Shown here: one piece after another, positions 35,243 through 50,306 of the stretch
Position numbering within the stretch: position 1 is the stretch's first letter
Layout: each line of letters opens with the position of its first letter
From: Hippasteria phrygiana
Taxonomy: Eukaryota; Echinodermata; Asteroidea; Valvatida; Goniasteridae
NCBI GenBank assembly: GCA_037893225.1
Contig: JAZGUH010000072.1
Span: forward strand, 62,001 to 126,000
Length of the DNA: 64,000 nucleotides
Reading direction: 5' to 3'
Notes under the pieces: generated by a model
Databases searched by the model: none
What the model was told of the DNA's origin: nothing
What the model saw: the letters and a program-made list of their open reading frames with translations, nothing else
Program-made: the position numbers and the translations under genes

Positions 35243-38023
35243 ATGAAATATCAACCAAATTCAGTAATTTTGACATGTATGGATAGCTTAGATCTGGCGC
35301 TACATGTTGCAATTATCGGCGGCTTCTTAGAGTTAAAACTTGTGGAGAAAATTCAAACCTCGCAATGTTTATTTTCTTCCCGGCCAACATCTGTGTGCAT
35401 ATTACCGTCTATTTATTGCTCCATGCATGTCAAATTCCCTGGGGTATGGACTTGCTTTACTCATTCATAATTGCATGAAATATCAACCAAATTCAGTAAT
35501 TTTGACATGTATGGATAGCTTAGATCTGGCGCTACATGTTGCAATTATCGGCGGCTTCTTAGAGTTAAAACTTGTGGAGAAAATTCAAACCTCGCAATGT
35601 TTATTTTCTTTCCGGCCAACATCTGTGTACATGTTACCGTCTATTTATTGCTCCATGCATGTCAAATTCCCTGGGGTATGGACTTGCTTTACTCATTCAT
35701 AATTGCATGAAATATCAACCAAATTCAGTAATTTTGACATGTATGGATAGCTTAGATCTGGCGCTACATGTTGCAATTATCGGCGGCTTCTTAGAGTTAA
35801 CACTTGTGGAGAAAATTCAAACCTCGCAATGTTTATTTTCTTCCCGGCCAACATCTGTGTACATGTTACCGTCTATTTATTGCTCCATGCATGTCAAATT
35901 CCCTGGGGTATGGACTTGCTTTACTCATTCATAATTGCATGAAATATCAACCAAATTCAGTAATTTTGACATGTATGGATAGCTTAGATCTGGCGCTACA
36001 TGTTGCAATTATCGGCGGCTTCTTAGAGTTAAAACTTGTGGAGAAAATTCAAACCTCGCAATGTTTATTTTCTTTCCGGCCAACATCTGTGTGCATATTA
36101 CCTTCTATTTATTGCTCCATGCCTGTCAAATTCCCTGGGGTATGACTTGCTTTACTCATTCATAATTGCATGAAATATCAACCAAATTCAGTAATTTTGA
36201 CATGTATGGATAGCTTAGATCTGGCGCTACATGTTGCAATTATCGGCGGCTTCTTAGAGTTAAAACTTGTGGAGAAAATTCAAACCTCGCAATGTTTATT
36301 TTCTTTCCGGCCAACATCTGTGTACATGTTACCGTCTATTTATTGCTCCATGCATGTCAAATTGCCTGGGGTATGGACTTGCTTTACTCATTCATAATTG
36401 CATGAAATATCAACCAAATTCAGTAATTTTGACATGTATGGATAGCTTAGATCTGGCGCTACATGTTGCAATTATCGGCGGCTTCTTAGAGTTAAAACTT
36501 GTGGAGAAAATTCAAACCTCGCAATGTTTATTTTCTTCCCGGCCAACATCTGTGTGCATATTACCGTCTATTTATTGCTCCATGCATGTAAAATTCCCTG
36601 GGGTATGGACTTGCTTTACTCATTCATAATTGCATGAAATATCAACCAAATTCAGTAATTTTGACATGTATGGATAGCTTAGATCTGGCGCTACATGTTG
36701 CAATTATCGGCGGCTTCTTAGAGTTAACACTTGTGGAGAAAATTCAAACCTCGCAATGTTTATTTTCTTCCCGGCCAACATCTGTGTACATGTTACCGTC
36801 TATTTATTGCTCCATGCATGTCAAATTCCCTGGGGTATGGACTTGCTTTACTCATTCATAATTGCATGAAATATCAACCAAATTCAGTAATTTTGACATG
36901 TATGGATAGCTTAGATCTGGCGCTACATGTTGCAATTATCGGCGGCTTCTTAGAGTTAAAACTTGTGGAGAAAATTCAAACCTCGCAATGTTTATTTTCT
37001 TTCCGGCCAACATCTGTGTGCATATTACCTTCTATTTATTGCTCCATGCCTGTCAAATTCCCTGGGGTATGACTTGCTTTACTCATTCATAATTGCATGA
37101 AATATCAACCAAATTCAGTAATTTTGACATGTATGGATAGCTTAGATCTGGCGCTACATGTTGCAATTATCGGCGGCTTCTTAGAGTTAAAACTTGTGGA
37201 GAAAATTCAAACCTCGCAATGTTTATTTTCTTTCCGGCCAACATCTGTGTACATGTTACCGTCTATTTATTGCTCCATGCATGTCAAATTGCCTGGGGTA
37301 TGGACTTGCTTTACTCATTCATAATTGCATGAAATATCAACCAAATTCAGTAATTTTGACATGTATGGATAGCTTAGATCTGGCGCTACATGTTGCAATT
37401 ATCGGCGGCTTCTTAGAGTTAACACTTGTGGAGAAAATTCAAACCTCGCAATGTTTATTTTCTTCCCGGCCAACATCTGTGTACATGTTACCGTCTATTT
37501 ATTGCTCCATGCATGTCAAATTCCCTGGGGTATGGACTTGCTTTACTCATTCATAATTGCATGAAATATCAACCAAATTCAGTAATTTTGACATGTATGG
37601 ATAGCTTAGATCTGGCGCTACATGTTGCAATTATCGGCGGCTTCTTAGAGTTAACACTTGTGGAGAAAATTCAAACCTCGCAATGTTTATTTTCTTCCCG
37701 GCCACCATCTGTGTGCAGATTACCTCTTATTTATTGCTCCATGCCTGTCAAATTCCCTGGGGTATGGACTTGCTTTACTCATTCATAATTGCATGAAATA
37801 TCAACCAAATTCAGTAATTTTGACATGTATGGATAGCTTAGATCTGGCGCTACATGTTGCAATTATCGGCGGCTTCTTAGAGTTAAAACTTGTGGAGAAA
37901 ATTCAAACCTCGCAATGTTTATTTTCTTTCCGGCCAACATCTGTGTGCATATTACCTTCTATTTATTGCTCCATGCCTGTCAAATTCCCTGGGGTATGAC
38001 TTGCTTTACTCATTCATAATTGC
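35243..38023 (+). repeat. Higher-order unit, 12 monomers, copy 2 (2,781 bp)
   Basis: Starts: 35243, 35475, 35707, 35939, 36170, 36402, 36634, 36866, 37097, 37329, 37561, 37793. Same order and length as the preceding unit. The internal K (36402) shares GTAAAATT with the K at 33621 but lacks its extra C-to-T. Confidence 0.9.
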
Positions 38024-40572
38024 ATGAAATATCAACCAAATTCAGTAATTTTGACATGTATGGATAGCTTAGATCTGGCGCTACATGTTGCAATTATCGG
38101 CGGCTTCTTAGAGTTAAAACTTGTGGAGAAAATACAAACCTCGCAATGTTTATTTTCTTCCCGGCCAACATCTGTGTGCATATTACCGTCTATTTATTGC
38201 TCCATGCATGTCAAATTCCCTGGGGTATGGACTTGCTTTACTCATTCATAATTGCATGAAATATCAACCAAATTCAGTAATTTTGACATGTATGGATAGC
38301 TTAGATCTGGCGCTACATGTTGCAATTATCGGCGGCTTCTTAGAGTTAACACTTGTGGAGAAAATTCAAACCTCGCAATGTTTATTTTCTTCCCGGCCAA
38401 CATCTGTGTACATGTTACCGTCTATTTATTGCTCCATGCATGTCAAATTCCCTGGGGTATGGACTTGCTTTACTCATTCATAATTGCATGAAATATCAAC
38501 CAAATTCAGTAATTTTGACATGTATGGATAGCTTAGATCTGGCGCTACATGTTGCAATTATCGGCGGCTTCTTAGAGTTAAAACTTGTGGAGAAAATTCA
38601 AACCTCGCAATGTTTATTTTCTTTCCGGCCAACATCTGTGTGCATATTACCTTCTATTTATTGCTCCATGCCTGTCAAATTCCCTGGGGTATGACTTGCT
38701 TTACTCATTCATAATTGCATGAAATATCAACCAAATTCAGTAATTTTGACATGTATGGATAGCTTAGATCTGGCGCTACATGTTGCAATTATCGGCGGCT
38801 TCTTAGAGTTAAAACTTGTGGAGAAAATTCAAACCTCGCAATGTTTATTTTCTTTCCGGCCAACATCTGTGTACATGTTACCGTCTATTTATTGCTCCAT
38901 GCATGTCAAATTGCCTGGGGTATGGACTTGCTTTACTCATTCATAATTGCATGAAATATCAACCAAATTCAGTAATTTTGACATGTATGGATAGCTTAGA
39001 TCTGGCGCTACATGTTGCAATTATCGGCGGCTTCTTAGAGTTAAAACTTGTGGAGAAAATTCAAACCTCGCAATGTTTATTTTCTTCCCGGCCAACATCT
39101 GTGTGCATATTACCGTCTATTTATTGCTCCATGCATGTAAAATTCCCTGGGGTATGGACTTGCTTTACTCATTCATAATTGCATGAAATATCAACCAAAT
39201 TCAGTAATTTTGACATGTATGGATAGCTTAGATCTGGCGCTACATGTTGCAATTATCGGCGGCTTCTTAGAGTTAACACTTGTGGAGAAAATTCAAACCT
39301 CGCAATGTTTATTTTCTTCCCGGCCAACATCTGTGTACATGTTACCGTCTATTTATTGCTCCATGCATGTCAAATTCCCTGGGGTATGGACTTGCTTTAC
39401 TCATTCATAATTGCATGAAATATCAACCAAATTCAGTAATTTTGACATGTATGGATAGCTTAGATCTGGCGCTACATGTTGCAATTATCGGCGGCTTCTT
39501 AGAGTTAAAACTTGTGGAGAAAATTCAAACCTCGCAATGTTTATTTTCTTTCCGGCCAACATCTGTGTGCATATTACCTTCTATTTATTGCTCCATGCCT
39601 GTCAAATTCCCTGGGGTATGACTTGCTTTACTCATTCATAATTGCATGAAATATCAACCAAATTCAGTAATTTTGACATGTATGGATAGCTTAGATCTGG
39701 CGCTACATGTTGCAATTATCGGCGGCTTCTTAGAGTTAAAACTTGTGGAGAAAATTCAAACCTCGCAATGTTTATTTTCTTTCCGGCCAACATCTGTGTA
39801 CATGTTACCGTCTATTTATTGCTCCATGCATGTCAAATTGCCTGGGGTATGGACTTGCTTTACTCATTCATAATTGCATGAAATATCAACCAAATTCAGT
39901 AATTTTGACATGTATGGATAGCTTAGATCTGGCGCTACATGTTGCAATTATCGGCGGCTTCTTAGAGTTAACACTTGTGGAGAAAATTCAAACCTCGCAA
40001 TGTTTATTTTCTTCCCGGCCAACATCTGTGTACATGTTACCGTCTATTTATTGCTCCATGCATGTCAAATTCCCTGGGGTATGGACTTGCTTTACTCATT
40101 CATAATTGCATGAAATATCAACCAAATTCAGTAATTTTGACATGTATGGATAGCTTAGATCTGGCGCTACATGTTGCAATTATCGGCGGCTTCTTAGAGT
40201 TAACACTTGTGGAGAAAATTCAAACCTCGCAATGTTTATTTTCTTCCCGGCCACCATCTGTGTGCAGATTACCTCTTATTTATTGCTCCATGCCTGTCAA
40301 ATTCCCTGGGGTATGGACTTGCTTTACTCATTCATAATTGCATGAAATATCAACCAAATTCAGTAATTTTGACATGTATGGATAGCTTAGATCTGGCGCT
40401 ACATGTTGCAATTATCGGCGGCTTCTTAGAGTTAAAACTTGTGGAGAAAATTCAAACCTCGCAATGTTTATTTTCTTTCCGGCCAACATCTGTGTGCATA
40501 TTACCTTCTATTTATTGCTCCATGCCTGTCAAATTCCCTGGGGTATGACTTGCTTTACTCATTCATAATTGC
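38024..40572 (+). repeat. Higher-order unit, 11 monomers K J B L K J B L J A B (2,549 bp)
   Basis: Starts: 38024, 38256, 38488, 38719, 38951, 39183, 39415, 39646, 39878, 40110, 40342. It is the 12-mer minus the I after the first K. K at 38024 reads AATACAAAC, shared with K at 40573. K at 38951 carries GTAAAATT. Confidence 0.9.
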
Positions 40573-42426
40573 ATGAAATATCAACCAAATTCAGTAATTT
40601 TGACATGTATGGATAGCTTAGATCTGGCGCTACATGTTGCAATTATCGGCGGCTTCTTAGAGTTAAAACTTGTGGAGAAAATACAAACCTCGCAATGTTT
40701 ATTTTCTTCCCGGCCAACATCTGTGTGCATATTACCGTCTATTTATTGCTCCATGCATGTCAAATTCCCTGGGGTATGGACTTGCTTTACTCATTCATAA
40801 TTGCATGAAATATCAACCAAATTCAGTAATTTTGACATGTATGGATAGCTTAGATCTGGCGCTACATGTTGCAATTATCGGCGGCTTCTTAGAGTTAAAA
40901 CTTGGGGAGAAAATTCAAACCTCGCAATGTTTATTTTCTTTCCGGCCAACATCTGTGTACATGTTACCGTCTATTTATTGCTCCATGCATGTCAAATTCC
41001 CTGGGGTATGGACTTGCTTTACTCATTCATAATTGCATGAAATATCAACCAAATTCAGTAATTTTGACATGTATGGATAGCTTAGATCTGGCGCTACATG
41101 TTGCAATTATCGGCGGCTTCTTAGAGTTAACACTTGTGGAGAAAATTCAAACCTCGCAATGTTTATTTTCTTCCCGGCCAACATCTGTGTACATGTTACC
41201 GTCTATTTATTGCTCCATGCATGTCAAATTCCCTGGGGTATGGACTTGCTTTACTCATTCATAATTGCATGAAATATCAACCAAATTCAGTAATTTTGAC
41301 ATGTATGGATAGCTTAGATCTGGCGCTACATGTTGCAATTATCGGCGGCTTCTTAGAGTTAAAACTTGTGGAGAAAATTCAAACCTCGCAATGTTTATTT
41401 TCTTTCCGGCCAACATCTGTGTGCATATTACCTTCTATTTATTGCTCCATGCCTGTCAAATTCCCTGGGGTATGACTTGCTTTACTCATTCATAATTGCA
41501 TGAAATATCAACCAAATTCAGTAATTTTGACATGTATGGATAGCTTAGATCTGGCGCTACATGTTGCAATTATCGGGGGCTTCTTAGAGTTAAAACTTGT
41601 GGAGAAAATTCAAACCTCGCAATGTTTATTTTCTTTCCGGCCAACATCTGTGTACATGTTACCGTCTATTTATTGCTCCATGCATGTCAAATTGCCTGGG
41701 GTATGGACTTGCTTTACTCATTCATAATTGCATGAAATATCAACCAAATTCAGTAATTTTGACATGTATGGATAGCTTAGATCTGGCGCTACATGTTGCA
41801 ATTATCGGCGGCTTCTTAGAGTTAACACTTGTGGAGAAAATTCAAACCTCGCAATGTTTATTTTCTTCCCGGCCAACATCTGTGTACATGTTACCGTCTA
41901 TTTATTGCTCCATGCATGTCAAATTCCCTGGGGTATGGACTTGCTTTACTCATTCATAATTGCATGAAATATCAACCAAATTCAGTAATTTTGACATGTA
42001 TGGATAGCTTAGATCTGGCGCTACATGTTGCAATTATCGGCGGCTTCTTAGAGTTAACACTTGTGGAGAAAATTCAAACCTCGCAATGTTTATTTTCTTC
42101 CCGGCCACCATCTGTGTGCAGATTACCTCTTATTTATTGCTCCATGCCTGTCAAATTCCCTGGGGTATGGACTTGCTTTACTCATTCATAATTGCATGAA
42201 ATATCAACCAAATTCAGTAATTTTGACATGTATGGATAGCTTAGATCTGGCGCTACATGTTGCAATTATCGGCGGCTTCTTAGAGTTAAAACTTGTGGAG
42301 AAAATTCAAACCTCGCAATATTTATTTTCTTTCCGGCCAACATCTGTGTGCATATTACCTTCTATTTATTGCTCCATGCCTGTCAAATTCCCTGGGGTAT
42401 GACTTGCTTTACTCATTCATAATTGC
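40573..42426 (+). repeat. Higher-order unit, 8 monomers K I J B L J A B (1,854 bp)
   Basis: Starts: 40573, 40805, 41037, 41269, 41500, 41732, 41964, 42196. I at 40805 has g101 (a C-like site in an I monomer), L at 41500 reads ATCGGGGGC, and B at 42196 reads CGCAATATT. Confidence 0.9.
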
Positions 42427-44048
42427 ATGAAATATCAACCAAATTCAGTAATTTTGACATGTATGGATAGCTTAGATCTGGCGCTACATGTTGCAATTAT
42501 CGGCGGCTTCTTAGAGTTAAAACTTGTGGAGAAAATTCAAACCTCGCAATGTTTATTTTCTTCCCGGCCAACATCTGTGTGCATATTACCGTCTATTTAT
42601 TGCTCCATGCATGTCAAATTCCCTGGGGTATGGACTTGCTTTACTCATTCATAATTGCATGAAATATCAACCAAATTCAGTAATTTTGACATGTATGGAT
42701 AGCTTAGATCTGGCGCTACATGTTGCAATTATCGGCGGCTTCTTAGAGTTAAAACTTGTGGAGAAAATTCAAACCTCGCAATGTTTATTTTCTTTCCGGC
42801 CAACATCTGTGTACATGTTACCGTCTATTTATTGCTCCATGCATGTCAAATTCCCTGGGGTATGGACTTGCTTTACTCATTCATAATTGCATGAAATATC
42901 AACCAAATTCAGTAATTTTGACATGTATGGATAGCTTAGATCTGGCGCTACATGTTGCAATTATCGGCGGCTTCTTAGAGTTAACACTTGTGGAGAAAAT
43001 TCAAACCTCGCAATGTTTATTTTCTTCCCGGCCAACATCTGTGTACATGTTACCGTCTATTTATTGCTCCATGCATGTCAAATTCCCTGGGGTATGGACT
43101 TGCTTTACTCATTCATAATTGCATGAAATATCAACCAAATTCAGTAATTTTGACATGTATGGATAGCTTAGATCTGGCGCTACATGTTGCAATTATCGGC
43201 GGCTTCTTAGAGTTAAAACTTGTGGAGAAAATTCAAACCTCGCAATGTTTATTTTCTTTCCGGCCAACATCTGTGTGCATATTACCTTCTATTTATTGCT
43301 CCATGCCTGTCAAATTCCCTGGGGTATGACTTGCTTTACTCATTCATAATTGCATGAAATATCAACCAAATTCAGTAATTTTGACATGTATGGATAGCTT
43401 AGATCTGGCGCTACATGTTGCAATTATCGGCGGCTTGTTAGAGTTAAAACTTGTGGAGAAAATTCAAACCTCGCAATGTTTATTTTCTTTCCGGCCAACA
43501 TCTGTGTACATGTTACCGTCTATTTATTGCTCCATGCATGTCAAATTGCCTGGGGTATGGACTTGCTTTACTCATTCATAATTGCATGAAATATCAACCA
43601 AATTCAGTAATTTTGACATGTATGGATAGCTTAGATCTGGCGCTACATGTTGCAATTATCGGCGGCTTCTTAGAGTTAACACTTGTGGAGAAAATTCAAA
43701 CCTCGCAATGTTTATTTTCTTCCCGGCCAACATCTGTGTACATGTTACCGTCTATTTATTGCTCCATGCATGTCAAATTCCCTGGGGTATGGACTTGCTT
43801 TACTCATTCATAATTGCATGAAATATCAACCAAATTCAGTAATTTTGACATGTATGGATAGCTTAGATCTGGCGCTACATGTTGCAATTATCGGCGGCTT
43901 CTTAGAGTTAAAACTTGTGGAGAAAATTCAAACCTCGCAATGTTTATTTTCTTTCCGGCCAACATCTGTGTGCATATTACCTTCTATTTATTGCTCCATG
44001 CCTGTCAAATTCCCTGGGGTATGACTTGCTTTACTCATTCATAATTGC
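42427..44048 (+). repeat. Higher-order unit, 7 monomers K I J B L J B (1,622 bp)
   Basis: Starts: 42427, 42659, 42891, 43123, 43354, 43586, 43818. The A before the final B is missing. L at 43354 carries g84 (GGCTTGTTA), which marks all later L copies in this zone. Confidence 0.9.
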
Positions 44049-46597
44049 ATGAAATATCAACCAAATTCAGTAATTTTGACATGTATGGATAGCTTAGATC
44101 TGGCGCTACATGTTGCAATTATCGGCGGCTTCTTAGAGTTAAAACTTGTGGAGAAAATTCAAACCTCGCAATGTTTATTTTCTTCCCGGCCAACATCTGT
44201 GTGCATATTACCGTCTATTTATTGCTCCATGCATGTCAAATTCCCTGGGGTATGGACTTGCTTTACTCATTCATAATTGCATGAAATATCAACCAAATTC
44301 AGTAATTTTGACATGTATGGATAGCTTAGATCTGGCGCTACATGTTGCAATTATCGGCGGCTTCTTAGAGTTAAAACTTGTGGAGAAAATTCAAACCTCG
44401 CAATGTTTATTTTCTTTCCGGCCAACATCTGTGTACATGTTACCGTCTATTTATTGCTCCATGCATGTCAAATTCCCTGGGGTATGGACTTGCTTTACTC
44501 ATTCATAATTGCATGAAATATCAACCAAATTCAGTAATTTTGACATGTATGGATAGCTTAGATCTGGCGCTACATGTTGCAATTATCGGCGGCTTCTTAG
44601 AGTTAACACTTGTGGAGAAAATTCAAACCTCGCAATGTTTATTTTCTTCCCGGCCAACATCTGTGTACATGTTACCGTCTATTTATTGCTCCATGCATGT
44701 CAAATTCCCTGGGGTATGGACTTGCTTTACTCATTCATAATTGCATGAAATATCAACCAAATTCAGTAATTTTGACATGTATGGATAGCTTAGATCTGGC
44801 GCTACATGTTGCAATTATCGGCGGCTTCTTAGAGTTAAAACTTGTGGAGAAAATTCAAACCTCGCAATGTTTATTTTCTTTCCGGCCAACATCTGTGTGC
44901 ATATTACCTTCTATTTATTGCTCCATGCCTGTCAAATTCCCTGGGGTATGACTTGCTTTACTCATTCATAATTGCATGAAATATCAACCAAATTCAGTAA
45001 TTTTGACATGTATGGATAGCTTAGATCTGGCGCTACATGTTGCAATTATCGGCGGCTTGTTAGAGTTAAAACTTGTGGAGAAAATTCAAACCTCGCAATG
45101 TTTATTTTCTTTCCGGCCAACATCTGTGTACATGTTACCGTCTATTTATTGCTCCATGCATGTCAAATTGCCTGGGGTATGGACTTGCTTTACTCATTCA
45201 TAATTGCATGAAATATCAACCAAATTCAGTAATTTTGACATGTATGGATAGCTTAGATCTGGCGCTACATGTTGCAATTATCGGCGGCTTCTTAGAGTTA
45301 ACACTTGTGGAGAAAATTCAAACCTCGCAATGTTTATTTTCTTCCCGGCCAACATCTGTGTACATGTTACCGTCTATTTATTGCTCCATGCATGTCAAAT
45401 TCCCTGGGGTATGGACTTGCTTTACTCATTCATAATTGCATGAAATATCAACCAAATTCAGTAATTTTGACATGTATGGATAGCTTAGATCTGGCGCTAC
45501 ATGTTGCAATTATCGGCGGCTTCTTAGAGTTAACACTTGTGGAGAAAATTCAAACCTCGCAATGTTTATTTTCTTCCCGGCCACCATCTGTGTGCAGATT
45601 ACCTCTTATTTATTGCTCCATGCCTGTCAAATTCCCTGGGGTATGGACTTGCTTTACTCATTCATAATTGCATGAAATATCAACCAAATTCAGTAATTTT
45701 GACATGTATGGATAGCTTAGATCTGGCGCTACATGTTGCAATTATCGGCGGCTTCTTAGAGTTAAAACTTGTGGAGAAAATTCAAACCTCGCAATGTTTA
45801 TTTTCTTTCCGGCCAACATCTGTGTGCATATTACCTTCTATTTATTGCTCCATGCCTGTCAAATTCCCTGGGGTATGACTTGCTTTACTCATTCATAATT
45901 GCATGAAATATCAACCAAATTCAGTAATTTTGACATGTATGGATAGCTTAGATCTGGCGCTACATGTTGCAATTATCGGCGGCTTGTTAGAGTTAAAACT
46001 TGTGGAGAAAATTCAAACCTCGCAATGTTTATTTTCTTTCCGGCCAACATCTGTGTACATGTTACCGTCTATTTATTGCTCCATGCATGTCAAATTGCCT
46101 GGGGTATGGACTTGCTTTACTCATTCATAATTGCATGAAATATCAACCAAATTCAGTAATTTTGACATGTATGGATAGCTTAGATCTGGCGCTACATGTT
46201 GCAATTATCGGCGGCTTCTTAGAGTTAACACTTGTGGAGAAAATTCAAACCTCGCAATGTTTATTTTCTTCCCGGCCAACATCTGTGTACATGTTACCGT
46301 CTATTTATTGCTCCATGCATGTCAAATTCCCTGGGGTATGGACTTGCTTTACTCATTCATAATTGCATGAAATATCAACCAAATTCAGTAATTTTGACAT
46401 GTATGGATAGCTTAGATCTGGCGCTACATGTTGCAATTATCGGCGGCTTCTTAGAGTTAAAACTTGTGGAGAAAATTCAAACCTCGCAATGTTTATTTTC
46501 TTTCCGGCCAACATCTGTGTGCATATTACCTTCTATTTATTGCTCCATGCCTGTCAAATTCCCTGGGGTATGACTTGCTTTACTCATTCATAATTGC
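44049..46597 (+). repeat. Higher-order unit, K I J B L J A B plus L J B (2,549 bp)
   Basis: Starts: 44049, 44281, 44513, 44745, 44976, 45208, 45440, 45672, then L 45903, J 46135, B 46367. Both L copies carry g84, so the L J B tail is a local duplication of material from this unit or its neighbour. Confidence 0.89.
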
Positions 46598-49147
46598 ATG
46601 AAATATCAACCAAATTCAGTAATTTTGACATGTATGGATAGCTTAGATCTGGCGCTACATGTTGCAATTATCGGCGGCTTCTTAGAGTTAAAACTTGTGG
46701 AGAAAATTCAAACCTCGCAATGTTTATTTTCTTCCCGGCCAACATCTGTGTGCATATTACCGTCTATTTATTGCTCCATGCATGTCAAATTCCCTGGGGT
46801 ATGGACTTGCTTTACTCATTCATAATTGCATGAAATATCAACCAAATTCAGTAATTTTGACATGTATGGATAGCTTAGATCTGGCGCTACATGTTGCAAT
46901 TATCGGCGGCTTCTTAGAGTTAAAACTTGTGGAGAAAATTCAAACCTCGCAATGTTTATTTTCTTTCCGGCCAACATCTGTGTACATGTTACCGTCTATT
47001 TATTGCTCCATGCATGTCAAATTCCCTGGGGTATGGACTTGCTTTACTCATTCATAATTGCATGAAATATCAACCAAATTCAGTAATTTTGACATGTATG
47101 GATAGCTTAGATCTGGCGCTACATGTTGCAATTATCGGCGGCTTCTTAGAGTTAACACTTGTGGAGAAAATTCAAACCTCGCAATGTTTATTTTCTTCCC
47201 GGCCAACATCTGTGTACATGTTACCGTCTATTTATTGCTCCATGCATGTCAAATTCCCTGGGGTATGGACTTGCTTTACTCATTCATAATTGCATGAAAT
47301 ATCAACCAAATTCAGTAATTTTGACATGTATGGATAGCTTAGATCTGGCGCTACATGTTGCAATTATCGGCGGCTTCTTAGAGTTAAAACTTGTGGAGAA
47401 AATTCAAACCTCGCAATGTTTATTTTCTTTCCGGCCAACATCTGTGTGCATATTACCTTCTATTTATTGCTCCATGCCTGTCAAATTCCCTGGGGTATGA
47501 CTTGCTTTACTCATTCATAATTGCATGAAATATCAACCAAATTCAGTAATTTTGACATGTATGGATAGCTTAGATCTGGCGCTACATGTTGCAATTATCG
47601 GCGGCTTGTTAGAGTTAAAACTTGTGGAGAAAATTCAAACCTCGCAATGTTTATTTTCTTTCCGGCCAACATCTGTGTACATGTTACCGTCTATTTATTG
47701 CTCCATGCATGTCAAATTGCCTGGGGTATGGACTTGCTTTACTCATTCATAATTGCATGAAATATCAACCAAATTCAGTAATTTTGACATGTATGGATAG
47801 CTTAGATCTGGCGCTACATGTTGCAATTATCGGCGGCTTCTTAGAGTTAACACTTGTGGAGAAAATTCAAACCTCGCAATGTTTATTTTCTTCCCGGCCA
47901 ACATCTGTGTACATGTTACCGTCTATTTATTGCTCCATGCATGTCAAATTCCCTGGGGTATGGACTTGCTTTACTCATTCATAATTGCATGAAATATCAA
48001 CCAAATTCAGTAATTTTGACATGTATGGATAGCTTAGATCTGGCGCTACATGTTGCAATTATCGGCGGCTTCTTAGAGTTAACACTTGTGGAGAAAATTC
48101 AAACCTCGCAATGTTTATTTTCTTCCCGGCCACCATCTGTGTGCAGATTACCTCTGATTTATTGCTCCATGCCTGTCAAATTCCCTGGGGTATGGACTTG
48201 CTTTACTCATTCATAATTGCATGAAATATCAACCAAATTCAGTAATTTTGACATGTATGGATAGCTTAGATCTGGCGCTACATGTTGCAATTATCGGCGG
48301 CTTCTTAGAGTTAAAACTTGTGGAGAAAATTCAAACCTCGCAATGTTTATTTTCTTTCCGGCCAACATCTGTGTGCATATTACCTTCTATTTATTGCTCC
48401 ATGCCTGTCAAATTCCCTGGGGTATGACTTGCTTTACTCATTCATAATTGCATGAAATATCAACCAAATTCAGTAATTTTGACATGTATGGATAGCTTAG
48501 ATCTGGCGCTACATGTTGCAATTATCGGCGGCTTCTTAGAGTTAAAACTTGTGGAGAAAATTCAAACCTCGCAATGTTTATTTTCTTCCCGGCCAACATC
48601 TGTGTGCATATTACCGTCTATTTATTGCTCCATGCATGTCAAATTCCCTGGGGTATGGACTTGCTTTACTCATTCATAATTGCATGAAATATCAACCAAA
48701 TTCAGTAATTTTGACATGTATGGATAGCTTAGATCTGGCGCTACATGTTGCAATTATCGGCGGCTTCTTAGAGTTAAAACTTGTGGAGAAAATTCAAACC
48801 TCGCAATGTTTATTTTCTTTCCGGCCAACATCTGTGTACATGTTACCGTCTATTTATTGCTCCATGCATGTCAAATTCCCTGGGGTATGGACTTGCTTTA
48901 CTCATTCATAATTGCATGAAATATCAACCAAATTCAGTAATGTTGACATGTATGGATAGCTTAGATCTGGCGCTACATGTTGCAATTATCGGCGGCTTCT
49001 TAGAGTTAACACTTGTGGAGAAAATTCAAACCTCGCAATGTTTATTTTCTTCCCGGCCAACATCTGTGTACATGTTACCGTCTATTTATTGCTCCATGCA
49101 TGTCAAATTCCCTGGGGTATGGACTTGCTTTACTCATTCATAATTGC
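46598..49147 (+). repeat. Higher-order unit K I J B L J A B, then K I J (2,550 bp)
   Basis: Starts: 46598, 46830, 47062, 47294, 47525 (g84), 47757, 47989 (private CCTCTGATT), 48221, then K 48452, I 48684, J 48916 (private GTAATGTTG). The L type is not found to the right of here until an L-like mosaic at 63514. Confidence 0.89.
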
Positions 49148-50074
49148 ATGAAATATCAACCAAATTCAGTAATTTTGACATGTATGGATAGGTTAGATCT
49201 GGCGCTACATGTTGCAATTATCGGCGGCTTCTTAGAGTTAAAACTTGTGGAGAAAATTCAAACCTCGCAATGTTTATTTTCTTCCCGGCCACCATCTGTG
49301 TGCAGATTACCTCTTATTTATTGCTCCATGCCTGTCAAATTCCCTGGGGTATGGACTTGCTTTACTCATTCATAATTGCATGAAATATCAACCAAATTCA
49401 GTAATTTTGACATGTATGGATAGCTTAGATCTGGCGCTACATGTTGCAATTATCGGCGGCTTCTTAGAGTTAAAACTTGTGGAGAAAATTCAAACCTCGC
49501 AATGTTTATTTTCTTTCCGGCCAACATCTGTGTGCATATTACCTTCTATTTATTGCTCCATGCCTGTCAAATTCCCTGGGGTATGACTTGCTTTACTCAT
49601 TCATAATTGCATGAAATATCAACCAAATTCAGTAATTTTGACATGTATGGATAGCTTAGATCTGGCGCTACATGTTGCAATTATCGGCGGCTTCTTAGAG
49701 TTAAAACTTGTGGAGAAAATTCAAACCTCGCAATGTTTATTTTCTTTCCGGCCAACATCTGTGTACATGTTACCGTCTATTTATTGCTCCGTGCATGTCA
49801 AATTCCCTGGGGTATGGACTTGCTTTACTCATTCATAATTGCATGAAATATCAACCAAATTCAGTAATTTTGACATGTACGGATAGCTTAGATCTGGCGC
49901 TACATGTTACAATTATCGGGGGCTTCTTAGAGTTAATACTTGTGGAGAAAATTCAAACCTCGCAATGTTTATTTTCTTTCCGGCCAACATCTGTGTACAT
50001 GTTACCGTCTATTTATTGCTCCATGCATGTCAAATTCTCTGGGGTATGGACTTGCTTTACTCATTCATAATTGC

Positions 50075-50306
50075 ATGAAATATCAACCAAATTCAGTAAT
50101 TTTGACATGTATGGATAGCTTAGATCTGGCGCTACATGTTGCAATTATCGGCGGCTTCCTAGAGTTAAAACTTGTGGAGAAAATTCAAACCTCGCAATGT
50201 TTATTTTCTTTCCGGCCAACATCTGTGTGCATATTACCGTCTATTTATTGCTCCATGCATGTCAAATTCCCTGGGGTATGGACTTGCTTTACTCATTCAT
50301 AATTGC
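50075..50306 (+). repeat. Monomer type O (232 bp)
   Basis: States: a95, t137, a145, g155, t158, a159, gtc165-167, a185; an I-like front with a K-like back. It carries the private TTCCTAG (t85 to c), shared with 52625. A third O, without that change, is at 50770. Confidence 0.86.
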
